Below, one piece after another: positions 27,429 to 34,917 of a stretch of DNA of 34,917 nucleotides. A program made the position numbers and the translations under genes. The DNA comes from an uncultured Gammaproteobacteria bacterium (GTDB lineage Bacteria > Pseudomonadota > Gammaproteobacteria > GCA-001735895). A model generated the notes under the pieces. It was not told where the DNA came from, ran no database searches, and was given only the letters and a program-made list of their open reading frames with translations. Each line of letters begins with the position of its first letter. The stretch's first letter is position 1. The stretch is taken from positions 1 through 34,917 of the forward strand of contig CALCSG010000474.1 in assembly GCA_937894085.1 (NCBI GenBank), in the 5' to 3' direction.

Positions 27429-28108
27429 GGTTTTTTATCACCGCGAAGCAGGGTGCCTCGCAATAGATCACGTCTGCTAATGGGTTGCTCCAGTTTCTGG
27501 GTGAGACTGGGTTGTTCGAGTATGGCCTGTTTTTGCTGGTCGCTGAGTGCCTGTGCGTCAGTTTGTATGTCACTCTCGCCAGGGGTGTTATCGGGATGCT
27601 GCACGCTGCCGTCCCAGATGCCCTCTATCTGCGCTGAATCGATATCGCCCTGCTCAATATTGTCATCATTCATTAATTCCCGGATGACAATCTGTGCGGT
27701 TTCGACAGCTGCACTATCGTCGGCAAATTCAAACATTGGTGAGAACAATGAACACATCTGGTATTTTCCAATAGTGTCTTCATAACCGGTTAAAAAGGTG
27801 TATTTACCCGACGGAAAACAATGCGTTTGTTTGCTTAATTCCTGTAGGTCATCCCAGTTCTGTGTTTTACCCGGTAGTAATATGAGGTTCATAAACCAGG
27901 GTGTCACCAAAACACCTATATATGATTTTTGCCAGGGTTGAAAGCCGATAGCATGCACCTTTATAACGTCATTCACTATGGGTACGTCAGCCATGCGTTG
28001 TTGCTGAATGGTATTGAATGTATGTTCCAGCAGGTCGGCTTTCAGCTGTATCGATGCTGCATGTAAAATTGAATCCTGTAAATCAGGATTGACAGCAGGC
28101 ATGATCAT
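27425..28108 (-). CDS. hupJ: HupJ, HybE-family hydrogenase assembly chaperone
   Basis: 227 residues. The N-terminal two thirds match the HybE family: VPIVNDVIKVHAIGF, VLVTPWFMNLILLPG, FPSGKYTFLTGYE and the MCSLFSPMFEF region. A variable acidic linker (about 145-195) follows, then a C-terminal SRRDLLRG (from residue 211), which resembles a twin-arginine motif although it is at the wrong end for a signal. HybE-type proteins are thought to escort Tat-exported hydrogenase subunits. Overlaps hupI (ATGA). An alternative ATG is at 28102. Confidence 0.88.
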   Translation of the reverse strand: MIMPAVNPDLQDSILHAASIQLKADLLEHTFNTIQQQRMADVPIVNDVIKVHAIGFQPWQKSYIGVLVTPWFMNLILLPGKTQNWDDLQELSKQTHCFPSGKYTFLTGYEDTIGKYQMCSLFSPMFEFADDSAAVETAQIVIRELMNDDNIEQGDIDSAQIEGIWDGSVQHPDNTPGESDIQTDAQALSDQQKQAILEQPSLTQKLEQPISRRDLLRGTLLRGDKKP

Positions 28109-28326
28109 TTTATCACCATAAAATCATTTTTCATGCCGTCACATTCCGGGCAGGTCCAGTGTTCGGGTAATGCTGAAAATGGAGTGCCCGGCACAATCTG
28201 CCAGTAGTCATCACCTTTTTCGGGGTCATACACATACCAGCAAATTTTACATTCCAGGCGTGTTTCATCTTTAATTTTACTGAGGTCTCCACCAAACGAG
28301 CCGGGAATGTGTTGATCTTGCATCAT
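28105..28326 (-). CDS. hupI: HupI, hydrogenase-associated rubredoxin
   Basis: A 73-residue rubredoxin with one Fe(Cys)4 site: C26 and C29 in LECKICWYVYDP, C59 and C62 in WTCPECDG. An N-terminal extension of about 20 residues is typical of HupI. The start was taken at 28326 because TAGG lies a few bases upstream; a TTG one codon earlier is unlikely and another ATG follows immediately. In models of this pathway it helps make an O2-tolerant, active enzyme in air, probably as an electron donor during assembly of HupS clusters. Confidence 0.93.
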   Translation of the reverse strand: MMQDQHIPGSFGGDLSKIKDETRLECKICWYVYDPEKGDDYWQIVPGTPFSALPEHWTCPECDGMKNDFMVIK

Positions 28327-28332
28327 CAATAC

Positions 28333-29202
28333 CTACTGGTAAATGGATAGTATTTCGGACAGTCGATCAGCGCTGTCATCGATATCTTCCTGCGAGGCAC
28401 AGGCTACGGCAGGTACATCACTGATTTCAAGTGTGTTGAGGATCAGGGTATCCTGAGAATTAAAATACTGCACCCACCAGATATTACGCGTGGCGGTGCT
28501 ACTGATCCGGCAATTTCCATATCCGCGTGACAGGATCACATTCGGCCCTATGCCCAGAGAGCTGGACAGGTATTCGATATCATCTTCTGTGTGTGGCAAA
28601 AGCGAGAGGTTGATGATATAGGGTTCTGAGCCTGCTTTGTATTCAGGGAGTCTATCGCCAAGTTCCGCCAGTAAAGGGGGAGCGTTATAAACAGTTTCAG
28701 GTATTTTGAGAGCCTCAATGTCAATATACTGCTGTGCATTGGCGAATGTCATGTCACTGACCAGAGCCGGTATGGCCCCAACTTCCATGGTGTCTCTGAT
28801 AATATTTTGCTGTGCATCCAGATAATGTACTCGCCATAAGCCAGCAAGTACGGATTCCTGAATCTGTGCATTCAAATCTCCACCACATTGTATGCTGACT
28901 TCGCCATCGCCTAGTAACTGATCCATAAACTGACGATTGGCGGCATCCAGTTCATTCAGTTCATAGACCCTGTTTTTGTCACCTATTTTATAGCTGGATA
29001 GTTCCTGTTTTATTTTATCAGCAAATGCAATGGCTGTTTCCATGCCTTCTATTTCATCAGGTTCTGGAATGACGGGTGAGACAAACGTAGTCATTCCGGA
29101 TGGTAGATCCATGAAATCCATCACCGAGCCGTCGCTGTCGACTGGTTGTGAACCGGGGCCGACAACGGCAGGGATTTCTATCGGTATGTTTATTTCTTTC
29201 AT
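28333..29202 (-). CDS. hupH: HupH, HyaF-family hydrogenase expression/assembly protein
   Basis: 289 residues. The N-terminus has the proline-rich start IPIEIPAVVGPGSQP and FMDLPSGMTTF typical of HyaF/HupH. Two copies of one unit follow, about residues 78-150 and 201-269. Each runs from a helical LNELD / LLPHTED part, through LWRVHYLD / IWWVQYFN, to VGAIPALV / ISDVPAVA. The family is required for making active uptake hydrogenase under oxygen; the mechanism is unsettled. It follows hupG closely and ends 6 bases before hupI. Confidence 0.88.
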   Translation of the reverse strand: MKEINIPIEIPAVVGPGSQPVDSDGSVMDFMDLPSGMTTFVSPVIPEPDEIEGMETAIAFADKIKQELSSYKIGDKNRVYELNELDAANRQFMDQLLGDGEVSIQCGGDLNAQIQESVLAGLWRVHYLDAQQNIIRDTMEVGAIPALVSDMTFANAQQYIDIEALKIPETVYNAPPLLAELGDRLPEYKAGSEPYIINLSLLPHTEDDIEYLSSSLGIGPNVILSRGYGNCRISSTATRNIWWVQYFNSQDTLILNTLEISDVPAVACASQEDIDDSADRLSEILSIYQ

Positions 29203-29211
29203 AAGGGGTAC

Positions 29212-29646
29212 CTATTGGCCACAGCCGCTGACAGACGTGTTTTGTTCTACAATTACGCCGATGCCTGGTGCCGGCTTTGGTTGTGAAGTTAACAGTTCAT
29301 TTATTTTCAGAATATAATCATTCCAGTCCTGGACTCGACTGATAACGCCCAGGAACTGGCCTTTACGTAAGAAAACCAGTGATGGCCACTCACTAAAGGC
29401 ATAGCGTCCCTGTAATTTGCGTTGTGCAGACTGATCGATGACGGCGGCCTGAAAGCGGCCACCATATTCCCTGACCAGTTCAGGTAGAATCATGCAGACA
29501 TCATCACTTTCCGGAAAACGGGTGGGGTTTTCTGTAAAAAACAATACACATTCCTGCTGTGACTGGATGAAATCATCGAAGTTCTGCATATCCAGAACAG
29601 GGTAGTTATACTGCTCTATCATGTTTTTAATTAAAGCTGAGGGCAT
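29212..29646 (-). CDS. hupG: HupG, HyaE-type thioredoxin-fold chaperone
   Basis: 144 residues from the ATG at 29646, one base after the hupF stop. An upstream reading to 29700 overlaps hupF and is not conserved-looking. The thioredoxin fold is suggested by CVLFFTENP and by YAFSEWPSLVFLRKGQFLG with the cis-proline, but there is no CxxC, so it is not a redox enzyme of the usual type. HyaE-type proteins bind the twin-arginine leader of the small subunit, which fits the Tat signal on HupS. The tail ends in GCGQ. Confidence 0.88.
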   Translation of the reverse strand: MPSALIKNMIEQYNYPVLDMQNFDDFIQSQQECVLFFTENPTRFPESDDVCMILPELVREYGGRFQAAVIDQSAQRKLQGRYAFSEWPSLVFLRKGQFLGVISRVQDWNDYILKINELLTSQPKPAPGIGVIVEQNTSVSGCGQ

Positions 29647-29647
29647 A

Positions 29648-30025
29648 TCATTTTTCTCGTTCTGGTGTCTTTGGGTTTTGCGTTTGTCGGGATAGTTCAA
29701 GCGCGATTAGCGACGGTGGTTTTGGTGGTTCACGGTCAATAAGATCGGCAAACAGCGCATCAATCGATTGCGTGTTCATGCCGTTTGTTGACAGGCTGCT
29801 ATCGTTAGCCATAATCATATTGACCGCCTGTACCGCATCCGCTATTTTGATGGCATTATCTTCACTCAGTACTTCACGGGCACTGTTCAGAAAAACCAGC
29901 ACCCAGGTACCTGGCGGCTGGTCACCAATCAGCAGGGTGTCGACCTCTCTTTGTATGCCCATGCCTTCGCAAATAGCATAGCCAAAACCGATTTCCCTGA
30001 TTTGCATGGGTAGACCGATACACAT
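29648..30025 (-). CDS. hupF: HupF, long HypC-family chaperone
   Basis: 125 residues. The first 75 match HypC (MCIGLPMQIREIG with the functional Cys2, then GTWVLVFLNSAREVL). The remaining 50 form a polar, proline-rich tail that HypC proper lacks, the usual way to tell HupF from HypC. In Rhizobium it stabilises HupL during maturation at higher oxygen. Its ATG overlaps the hupD stop (TAATG). Confidence 0.92.
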   Translation of the reverse strand: MCIGLPMQIREIGFGYAICEGMGIQREVDTLLIGDQPPGTWVLVFLNSAREVLSEDNAIKIADAVQAVNMIMANDSSLSTNGMNTQSIDALFADLIDREPPKPPSLIALELSRQTQNPKTPEREK

Positions 30026-30726
30026 TAATATTTTCCTCTATGGTCAACTTCACAGCTGATGACAGCTTCAGGCTCAAGCGGGTAGGGCTTGTATTCAATA
30101 TTAAATGCTTTTGAATGCAGCACCCGGTCATCTCCAATGCGGCTGGCCAGTTGTGTAGAGGGACGGTCATTTTCGTAAGTGCTCATATTGACTTCCTGCC
30201 CGGCCAGTAGATGTTCTTTACCGAGTGGCGTCAGCCTTTTTGTCGCATGGATATCAAACTGTTTTAACCAGTCCAGTGCGGCAGTAATGGCGGGTTCGAT
30301 TTGCTGACGAGTTTTGTTTTGCAGGCTGCCGCCAAAATCTTCAAGTTGCACCGGCTGTACGCCAATCAGTAATAGATGTTTCGGGTATCGCCCAAGCATC
30401 TCTGCCATCATCAGCACTTCCTGAAAACCGGTCTGATGCAGGCTCATCTTTTTAGCCCCCATGAATTTAGGCACATCATCGCCTTCGATCAATTTCATCT
30501 CACCGGGGTCAAGGCCATAGTCAATGGCATCGAAAATAACCAGGATGTCGGTCTGTTCAACGAATTGCACCAGGTAAATACCCTGAGTGCCACCATCCAT
30601 CAATGTGACGTTTTCACTGAACTGATAGTGTTGATTGAGGTGTTCTACTGCCCGAACACCAAACCCTTCATCGGCCCAAAGGATGTTGCCTATACCTAGA
30701 ATAAGTGTTTTTTTGTTCATTTTCAT
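30025..30726 (-). CDS. hupD: HupD, hydrogenase large-subunit maturation endopeptidase
   Basis: Nickel-dependent protease that removes the C-terminal tail of HupL once nickel is inserted. 233 residues, slightly longer than most homologues because of a C-terminal extension ending DHRGKY. The likely metal ligands are Glu in ILWADEGFGV, Asp in IFDAIDYGLDPG and His in SLHQTGFQEV. Target: the HupL tail after DPCLACSTH; HupV has no such tail. It is first in the long leftward operon. A second ATG at 30720 is equally possible. Confidence 0.93.
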   Translation of the reverse strand: MKMNKKTLILGIGNILWADEGFGVRAVEHLNQHYQFSENVTLMDGGTQGIYLVQFVEQTDILVIFDAIDYGLDPGEMKLIEGDDVPKFMGAKKMSLHQTGFQEVLMMAEMLGRYPKHLLLIGVQPVQLEDFGGSLQNKTRQQIEPAITAALDWLKQFDIHATKRLTPLGKEHLLAGQEVNMSTYENDRPSTQLASRIGDDRVLHSKAFNIEYKPYPLEPEAVISCEVDHRGKY

Positions 30727-30903
30727 CAGGTAAATTCAATAATTGCATACTAGGATTTCATAATAATCATAAAATGTAAACATACTTTCCATAAAAATAT
30801 AATTATTGCCAGGAACAGACTGCAAACTTGATAACCACTATTCTGCGAAATAATGTAAACCAGATATCCGCTTTGAATGGCAGTCAAAACCGGGTGGTCT
30901 CTT

Positions 30904-30916
30904 TAACTTATTGATC
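30904..30916. promoter_or_regulatory. IHF-like binding site
   Basis: TAACTTATTGATC matches the inverted IHF consensus YAANNNNTTGATW at every fixed position except the last. It is centred about 35 bases before the sigma-54 promoter candidate, where DNA bending would bring an upstream-bound HupR to the polymerase, as is known for hup promoters elsewhere. Confidence 0.45.
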
Positions 30917-30935
30917 TATGTTAATAAATTTGTTG

Positions 30936-30952
30936 CGGGAACAGTTATTGCT
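30936..30952 (+). promoter_or_regulatory. Sigma-54 (-24/-12) promoter of hupSLC
   Basis: GG at 30938-30939 and GC at 30950-30951 have exactly 10 bases between them. In full the site reads GGGAACAGTTATTGCT against the consensus TGGCACGRNNNTTGCW, so the -12 half (TTGCT) is perfect and the -24 half is partly matched. Transcription would begin near 30963, about 36 bases before the hupS start. It fits the GAFTGA-containing HupR encoded in the same locus. Confidence 0.65.
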
Positions 30953-30984
30953 GTAAGTCGGTTACTTACAAAAAACATTTGTCC

Positions 30985-30990
30985 GGGGGA
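30985..30990 (+). promoter_or_regulatory. Ribosome binding site that decides the hupS start
   Basis: GGGGGA is followed by 8 bases and then ATG at 30999. An in-frame ATG at 30990 overlaps this site and so has no spacer, which favours 30999. Confidence 0.6.
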
Positions 30991-30998
30991 TGAAAACA

Positions 30999-32084
30999 AT
31001 GACTGAAACTTTTTATGATGTAATGCGCCGACAGGGTATTACCCGTCGGAGCTTTTTAAAGTTCTGTAGCCTGACGGCGGCGGCTATGGGGTTGTCGCCG
31101 ATTTACGCGGGTAAAATCGCCCATGCGATGGAAAATAAACCACGTATACCGGTGTTATGGTTGCACGGTCTGGAATGCACCTGCTGTTCCGAGTCTTTTA
31201 TACGTTCAGCACACCCGCTTGCCAAAGACGTTATTCTGTCAATGATTTCGCTGGATTATGATGACACCATCATGGCTGCTGCCGGTCATGAAGCGGAGGC
31301 TATTATTGATGAAACGATTGAAAAGCATAAAGGTGAATATATTCTGGCCTGTGAGGGTAACCCGGGTTTAGAGCAGGAGCACACTGGCGGGATGTCCTGC
31401 ATCATTGCCGGAAAACCCTATACCGAGCAATTGCGTCATGCGGCCAAAAATGCCAAGGCTATTATTTCCTGGGGTTCCTGTGCTTCATGGGGCTGTGTGC
31501 AGGCTGCAGCACCTAACCCAACCGGCGCAACTCCGATACATAAGGTATCGGATATTGGCAATGCCCCCATTATAAAAGTTCCGGGTTGTCCACCCATTGC
31601 AGAAGTTATGACTGCAGTCATCACTTATATCCTGACCTTTGAGCGCCTGCCTTCTCTGGATCGTCAGGGACGCCCGAAGATGTTTTATAGTCAGCGCATT
31701 CATGATAAATGCTATCGCCGACCTCACTTTGATGCCGGCCAGTTTGTGGAAAAATGGGACGATGATGCCGCTCGTAAAGGTTACTGTCTGTACAAAATGG
31801 GCTGTAAAGGACCAACTACCTATAATGCCTGTTCAACCATACGCTGGAATGGCGGGCTTTCCTTCCCGATTCAGGCGGGTCACCCCTGTATCGGATGCTC
31901 TGAAGATGGATTCTGGGATAAGGGCGGTTTTTATAACCGTCTGAGCAGTATTCATCAGTTTGGTATTGAGTCTAATGCAGATGAGGTTGGTATCGCAGCC
32001 GCAACCGTTGTAGGTGGTGCAGTAGCAGCACATGCCGCAGTCTCAGCACTTAAAAGAACCCAGCAAAAAGGAGACCAGGAATAA
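30999..32084 (+). CDS. hupS: Uptake [NiFe] hydrogenase small subunit HupS, O2-tolerant type
   Basis: Iron-sulfur subunit of the membrane-bound hydrogenase, 361 residues from 30999. The Tat signal ITRRSFLKF is followed by a hydrophobic stretch to about AHA (residue 43). The proximal-cluster cysteines are C60, C62, C63 (ECTCCSES), C161, C166 (SCASWGC) and C197 (PGCPP): six instead of four. This is the mark of the [4Fe-3S] cluster of O2-tolerant group 1d enzymes. Distal and medial cluster cysteines follow ([22 protein letters not shown]). A C-terminal hydrophobic segment (about residues 330-350) anchors it to the membrane. The stop overlaps hupL (TAATG). Confidence 0.96.
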   Translation: MTETFYDVMRRQGITRRSFLKFCSLTAAAMGLSPIYAGKIAHAMENKPRIPVLWLHGLECTCCSESFIRSAHPLAKDVILSMISLDYDDTIMAAAGHEAEAIIDETIEKHKGEYILACEGNPGLEQEHTGGMSCIIAGKPYTEQLRHAAKNAKAIISWGSCASWGCVQAAAPNPTGATPIHKVSDIGNAPIIKVPGCPPIAEVMTAVITYILTFERLPSLDRQGRPKMFYSQRIHDKCYRRPHFDAGQFVEKWDDDAARKGYCLYKMGCKGPTTYNACSTIRWNGGLSFPIQAGHPCIGCSEDGFWDKGGFYNRLSSIHQFGIESNADEVGIAAATVVGGAVAAHAAVSALKRTQQKGDQE

Positions 32085-33889
32085 TGAGCATTATACAAAC
32101 CCCGAACGGCTATACATTAGATAACTCAGGAACTAGACACGTCGTCGATCCGGTGACCCGCATCGAAGGTCATATGCGTGCAGAAGTTAATATCGACTCG
32201 AATAATATAATAACCAATGCGGTATCCAGTGGCACCATCTGGCGCGGCCTGGAAGTGATTTTAAAGGGACGTGATCCGCGCGATGCCTGGGCATTTGTGC
32301 AGCGTATCTGCGGTGTCTGCACCGGTACTCATGCACTGACTTCTGTACGCTCTGTGGAGAATGCCCTGGGTATCAATATCCCGGAAAATGCCAACAGTAT
32401 TCGTAACATCATGCAGCTGTCATTACAGGTTCATGATCATCTGGTGCATTTTTATCACCTGCATGCTCTGGACTGGGTCAATCCGGTGAATGCCCTTAAG
32501 GCTGACCCGAGAGCAACTTCGGCACTGCAGCAACAGGTGTCTCCACATCACCCTAACTCATCACCAGGTTATTTTCGTGATATACAGAATAGATTGAAAA
32601 AGTTTGTTGAGTCGGGGCAGCTGGGTCCATTCAAAAATGGCTACTGGACAAATCCTGCCTACCTGCTTCCTCCCGAGGCGGATTTGATGGCGGTTACTCA
32701 TTACCTTGAAGCTCTGGATTTCCAGAAAGAGATTATGAAAACACGTACCATTTTTGGTGGAAAGGACACTCATCCTAACTGGACGGTCGGTGGAGTACCC
32801 TGTCCCATTAATGTGGATGGTACCGGAGCAGTAGGTGGGCTGAATATGGTGAATTTAAATCAGGTTCATCAAATACTAAAAGATACCCAGACATTTATTA
32901 AAAATGTCTATATCCCCGACATTCTTGCTATTGGTCAGTTCTATAAAGGCTGGTTATATGGCGGTGGCTTATCTGGTCAAAACGTCATGGCTTACGGTGA
33001 CATCCCGGATAAGGCGAATGATTATTCTGCCGCAAACCTGATGATGCCCAGTGGAGCCATAATCAATGGTAACTTAAAGGAAGTACATGAGATTGACCTG
33101 ACTGATCCTGAGCAAATTCAGGAACAGGTACCCCACTCCTGGTATAAATACCCTGAGGGAGTGAAAGGCCTGCATCCCTGGGATGGTATTACAGAGCCAG
33201 ATTTCGATGTCAGCTCTGCCAAAGGTAGTAAGCATAATATTGAAGAACTGGACGAATCTGCCAGCTACTCCTGGATTAAAGCCCCACGCTGGCGTGGACA
33301 TGCGATGGAAGTGGGGCCACTGGCTCGATATGTCATTGGTTTCGCCAAAGGTGATAAGGAAATAACAGAACAGATAAATATGGTGCTGAAGACACTCGAT
33401 GTACCTGTTACCGCTCTATTTTCAACCCTGGGGCGAACTGCTGCTCGTGCACTTGAATCTCAATGGGCCGCTGATAAACAGTTGTATTTTTTCGAAAAGA
33501 TGATGACTAATATCAAAAATGGTGACACAGCAACTCACGGAGGTGAAATGTGGGATCCTGCTGACTGGCCGAAAGAAGCTAAAGGTGTTGGCTTTACCGA
33601 AGCACCTCGTGGCGCCCTTGCTCACTGGATAAAAATAAAGGATACCAGGATTGAAAATTACCAGTGTGTCGTGCCGACAACCTGGAATGGCTCACCACGC
33701 GATGAAGCGGGAAATATTGGCGCGTTTGAAGCTTCGATGATGAACACCAAAGTCGAAGTGCCACATGAGCCGGTTGAAATTCTGCGTAACCTTCATAGTT
33801 TTGATCCCTGCCTGGCCTGTTCTACGCATGTCATGACAGAAGAAGGTGAAGAACTGACAACGGTAACAACTGGACCTATCGGTTCTTAA
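32084..33889 (+). CDS. hupL: Uptake [NiFe] hydrogenase large subunit HupL
   Basis: Catalytic subunit, 601 residues, exported with HupS by the Tat route. NiFe ligands: C76 and C79 in [10 protein letters not shown] (with H83), then C576 and C579 in DPCLACSTH. After His582 a 19-residue tail (beginning VMTEEGEEL) should be removed by Hup[11 protein letters not shown] near the N-terminus is the conserved glutamate motif. A good ribosome binding site (AAGGAGA) lies inside the end of hupS. It oxidises H2 and passes electrons through HupS to HupC. Confidence 0.97.
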   Translation: MSIIQTPNGYTLDNSGTRHVVDPVTRIEGHMRAEVNIDSNNIITNAVSSGTIWRGLEVILKGRDPRDAWAFVQRICGVCTGTHALTSVRSVENALGINIPENANSIRNIMQLSLQVHDHLVHFYHLHALDWVNPVNALKADPRATSALQQQVSPHHPNSSPGYFRDIQNRLKKFVESGQLGPFKNGYWTNPAYLLPPEADLMAVTHYLEALDFQKEIMKTRTIFGGKDTHPNWTVGGVPCPINVDGTGAVGGLNMVNLNQVHQILKDTQTFIKNVYIPDILAIGQFYKGWLYGGGLSGQNVMAYGDIPDKANDYSAANLMMPSGAIINGNLKEVHEIDLTDPEQIQEQVPHSWYKYPEGVKGLHPWDGITEPDFDVSSAKGSKHNIEELDESASYSWIKAPRWRGHAMEVGPLARYVIGFAKGDKEITEQINMVLKTLDVPVTALFSTLGRTAARALESQWAADKQLYFFEKMMTNIKNGDTATHGGEMWDPADWPKEAKGVGFTEAPRGALAHWIKIKDTRIENYQCVVPTTWNGSPRDEAGNIGAFEASMMNTKVEVPHEPVEILRNLHSFDPCLACSTHVMTEEGEELTTVTTGPIGS

Positions 33890-33901
33890 CGGGGGTGGAA
33901 G

Positions 33902-34639
33902 ATGACTACTTTGGCAACCAAGCAACATAGTGAACCGGCGGTTTATGTGTATGAAGCACCAGTACGCATCTGGCACTGGATCAATGCTCTGGCCATTACC
34001 GTACTGTCAGTTACCGGTTACTTTATCGGTTCTCCTTTACCGACATTGTCGGGCGAAGCAAGCGACCACTATCTGATGGGTTATATCCGTTTTGTGCATT
34101 TCGCCGCCGCTTATATTCTGGCTTTCGGGATGGCAGGTCGTCTTTACTGGGCGCTTGTCGGTAACAGCCATGCGCGAGAAATTTTTCTGCACAATATTCT
34201 CAAAAAATCTTACTGGGAAGGTCTCTGGCACGAAATTAAATGGTATCTGTTTATGGTTAAAGAGCCGAAGGCGTATATGGGTCATAACCCACTCGCCATC
34301 TTCTTTATGCACTGGATGTTTGTGTGGGGTATCGTCTTTATGATTTTCACCGGCTTTGCGTTGTATGGTGAAGGTAGCGGTTATGATAGCTGGCAATATA
34401 CAATGTTCAGTTCATGGATTATTCCGCTGTTCGGACAGAGTCAGGATGTGCATACCTTTCACCACCTGGTGATGTGGTACATCATCTGCTTTGTCATTGT
34501 GCATGTGTATGTGGCGATCCGTGAAGATATCATGTCTCGCCAGAGCATGGTCAGTAGCATGATCAGTGGCTGGCGTACCTTTAAAGATCAGCGTGGCTGG
34601 AAAGATAGCAAAAAACTGAGAGATTGCGACGATAAGTAA
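33902..34639 (+). CDS. hupC: HupC, b-type cytochrome of uptake hydrogenase
   Basis: Inner-membrane dihaem cytochrome that takes electrons from HupS to quinone, 245 residues. Four membrane helices, near residues 27-44, 60-82, 128-152 and 185-208. Haem-ligand candidates are H25 in RIWHWINAL, H66 in IRFVHFAAA and the histidines of HTFHHLVMWY and FVIVHVYVAI. It follows hupL by 12 bases with a ribosome binding site (GGTGGAAG), so it is part of hupSLC. Normal length. Confidence 0.95.
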   Translation: MTTLATKQHSEPAVYVYEAPVRIWHWINALAITVLSVTGYFIGSPLPTLSGEASDHYLMGYIRFVHFAAAYILAFGMAGRLYWALVGNSHAREIFLHNILKKSYWEGLWHEIKWYLFMVKEPKAYMGHNPLAIFFMHWMFVWGIVFMIFTGFALYGEGSGYDSWQYTMFSSWIIPLFGQSQDVHTFHHLVMWYIICFVIVHVYVAIREDIMSRQSMVSSMISGWRTFKDQRGWKDSKKLRDCDDK

Positions 34640-34660
34640 TAAGCCTTTCTGAAAATTGGA

Positions 34661-34692
34661 GATACCCGGGTCAACTTGATGACCCGGGTGTC
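34661..34692 (+). terminator. Strong hairpin after hupSLC
   Basis: Arms GATACCCGGGTCA and TGACCCGGGTGTC form a 13-pair stem with one G-T pair around the loop ACTTGA, 21 bases after the hupC stop. No run of T follows, so it is not a textbook intrinsic terminator; it may end transcription weakly or protect the mRNA 3' end. From 34700 to the window end the sequence is very AT-rich, with no gene that I can support. Confidence 0.55.
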
Positions 34693-34917
34693 TAAACCGG
34701 AGATCAAGCTATTGCTATCCAAATAAGATCACTGGGATGAATTGAGGATAAAAGGGTTTCTATTTAATTAGTTAGTATTTTTTAATTTTTCAAATTAAAT
34801 ATATAAAAAATTGAACCTTAAACTAACATTTTAGAAACTTCAAAAAGTTACTATCAATTTACTTGGCGGATTCAACTCTGAAGTGCAACGCAGTTAATTC
34901 CAGATCTAGCGAACGAT

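Noticed and set aside
30822-30839. Possible leftward sigma-54 promoter for hupD (TGG...TTTGCA on the minus strand)
   Set aside because: GG and GC are separated by 11 bases; sigma-54 promoters strictly need 10. No other GG-N10-GC was found facing hupD, so its promoter remains unassigned.

Overview
The window looks like part of a gammaproteobacterial chromosome of moderate GC content. The evidence is the ftsX-ftsE / ftsY neighbourhood divergent from two M16 peptidases, rsmD, coaD and a YfhL-type ferredoxin, plus a complete proteobacterial hup/hyp hydrogenase locus. The gene content points to an aerobic or microaerobic bacterium that oxidises hydrogen. I cannot name the genus from sequence alone.

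Positions 1-8110 are mostly housekeeping. On the minus strand are ftsY and an ftsE-ftsX-(double receiver protein) operon. On the plus strand are two M16 peptidase genes, rsmD, coaD, a 2[4Fe-4S] ferredoxin and a small DUF3565-type gene. Positions 8303-12317 hold a compact plus-strand trio: an exported patatin-like lipase, a DUF432-like protein and an MscS-family channel. Its joint function is not obvious.

Positions 12337-34639 are a hydrogenase island. Reading leftwards from 30726, the minus-strand genes are hupD, hupF, hupG, hupH, hupI, hupJ, hupK, hypA, hypC, hypD, hypE, hypX, hypB, hupR, hupT, hupU, hupV and hypF, then a nickel transporter-like gene. Most junctions overlap by 1-4 bases, so this is probably one very long transcript. 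Divergent from hupD, on the plus strand, lie hupS, hupL and hupC, the membrane-bound uptake hydrogenase. The 272-base gap between them carries a good sigma-54 (-24/-12) promoter candidate facing hupS and an IHF-like site.

How it fits together: HupUV is a cytoplasmic H2-sensing [NiFe] hydrogenase whose large subunit ends exactly at the final His, with no maturation tail. It should signal H2 to the soluble PAS kinase HupT, which controls the NtrC-type regulator HupR. HupR has a GAFTGA loop, so it should act with sigma-54 at the hupS promoter. HypA/B and the transporter handle nickel; HypC/D/E/F build the Fe(CN)2CO group; HypX is expected to supply CO under air. HupD cleaves the HupL tail, and HupF-K assist assembly in the presence of oxygen. 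HupS carries the six-cysteine proximal-cluster signature of O2-tolerant group 1d enzymes, and HupC passes electrons to the quinone pool.
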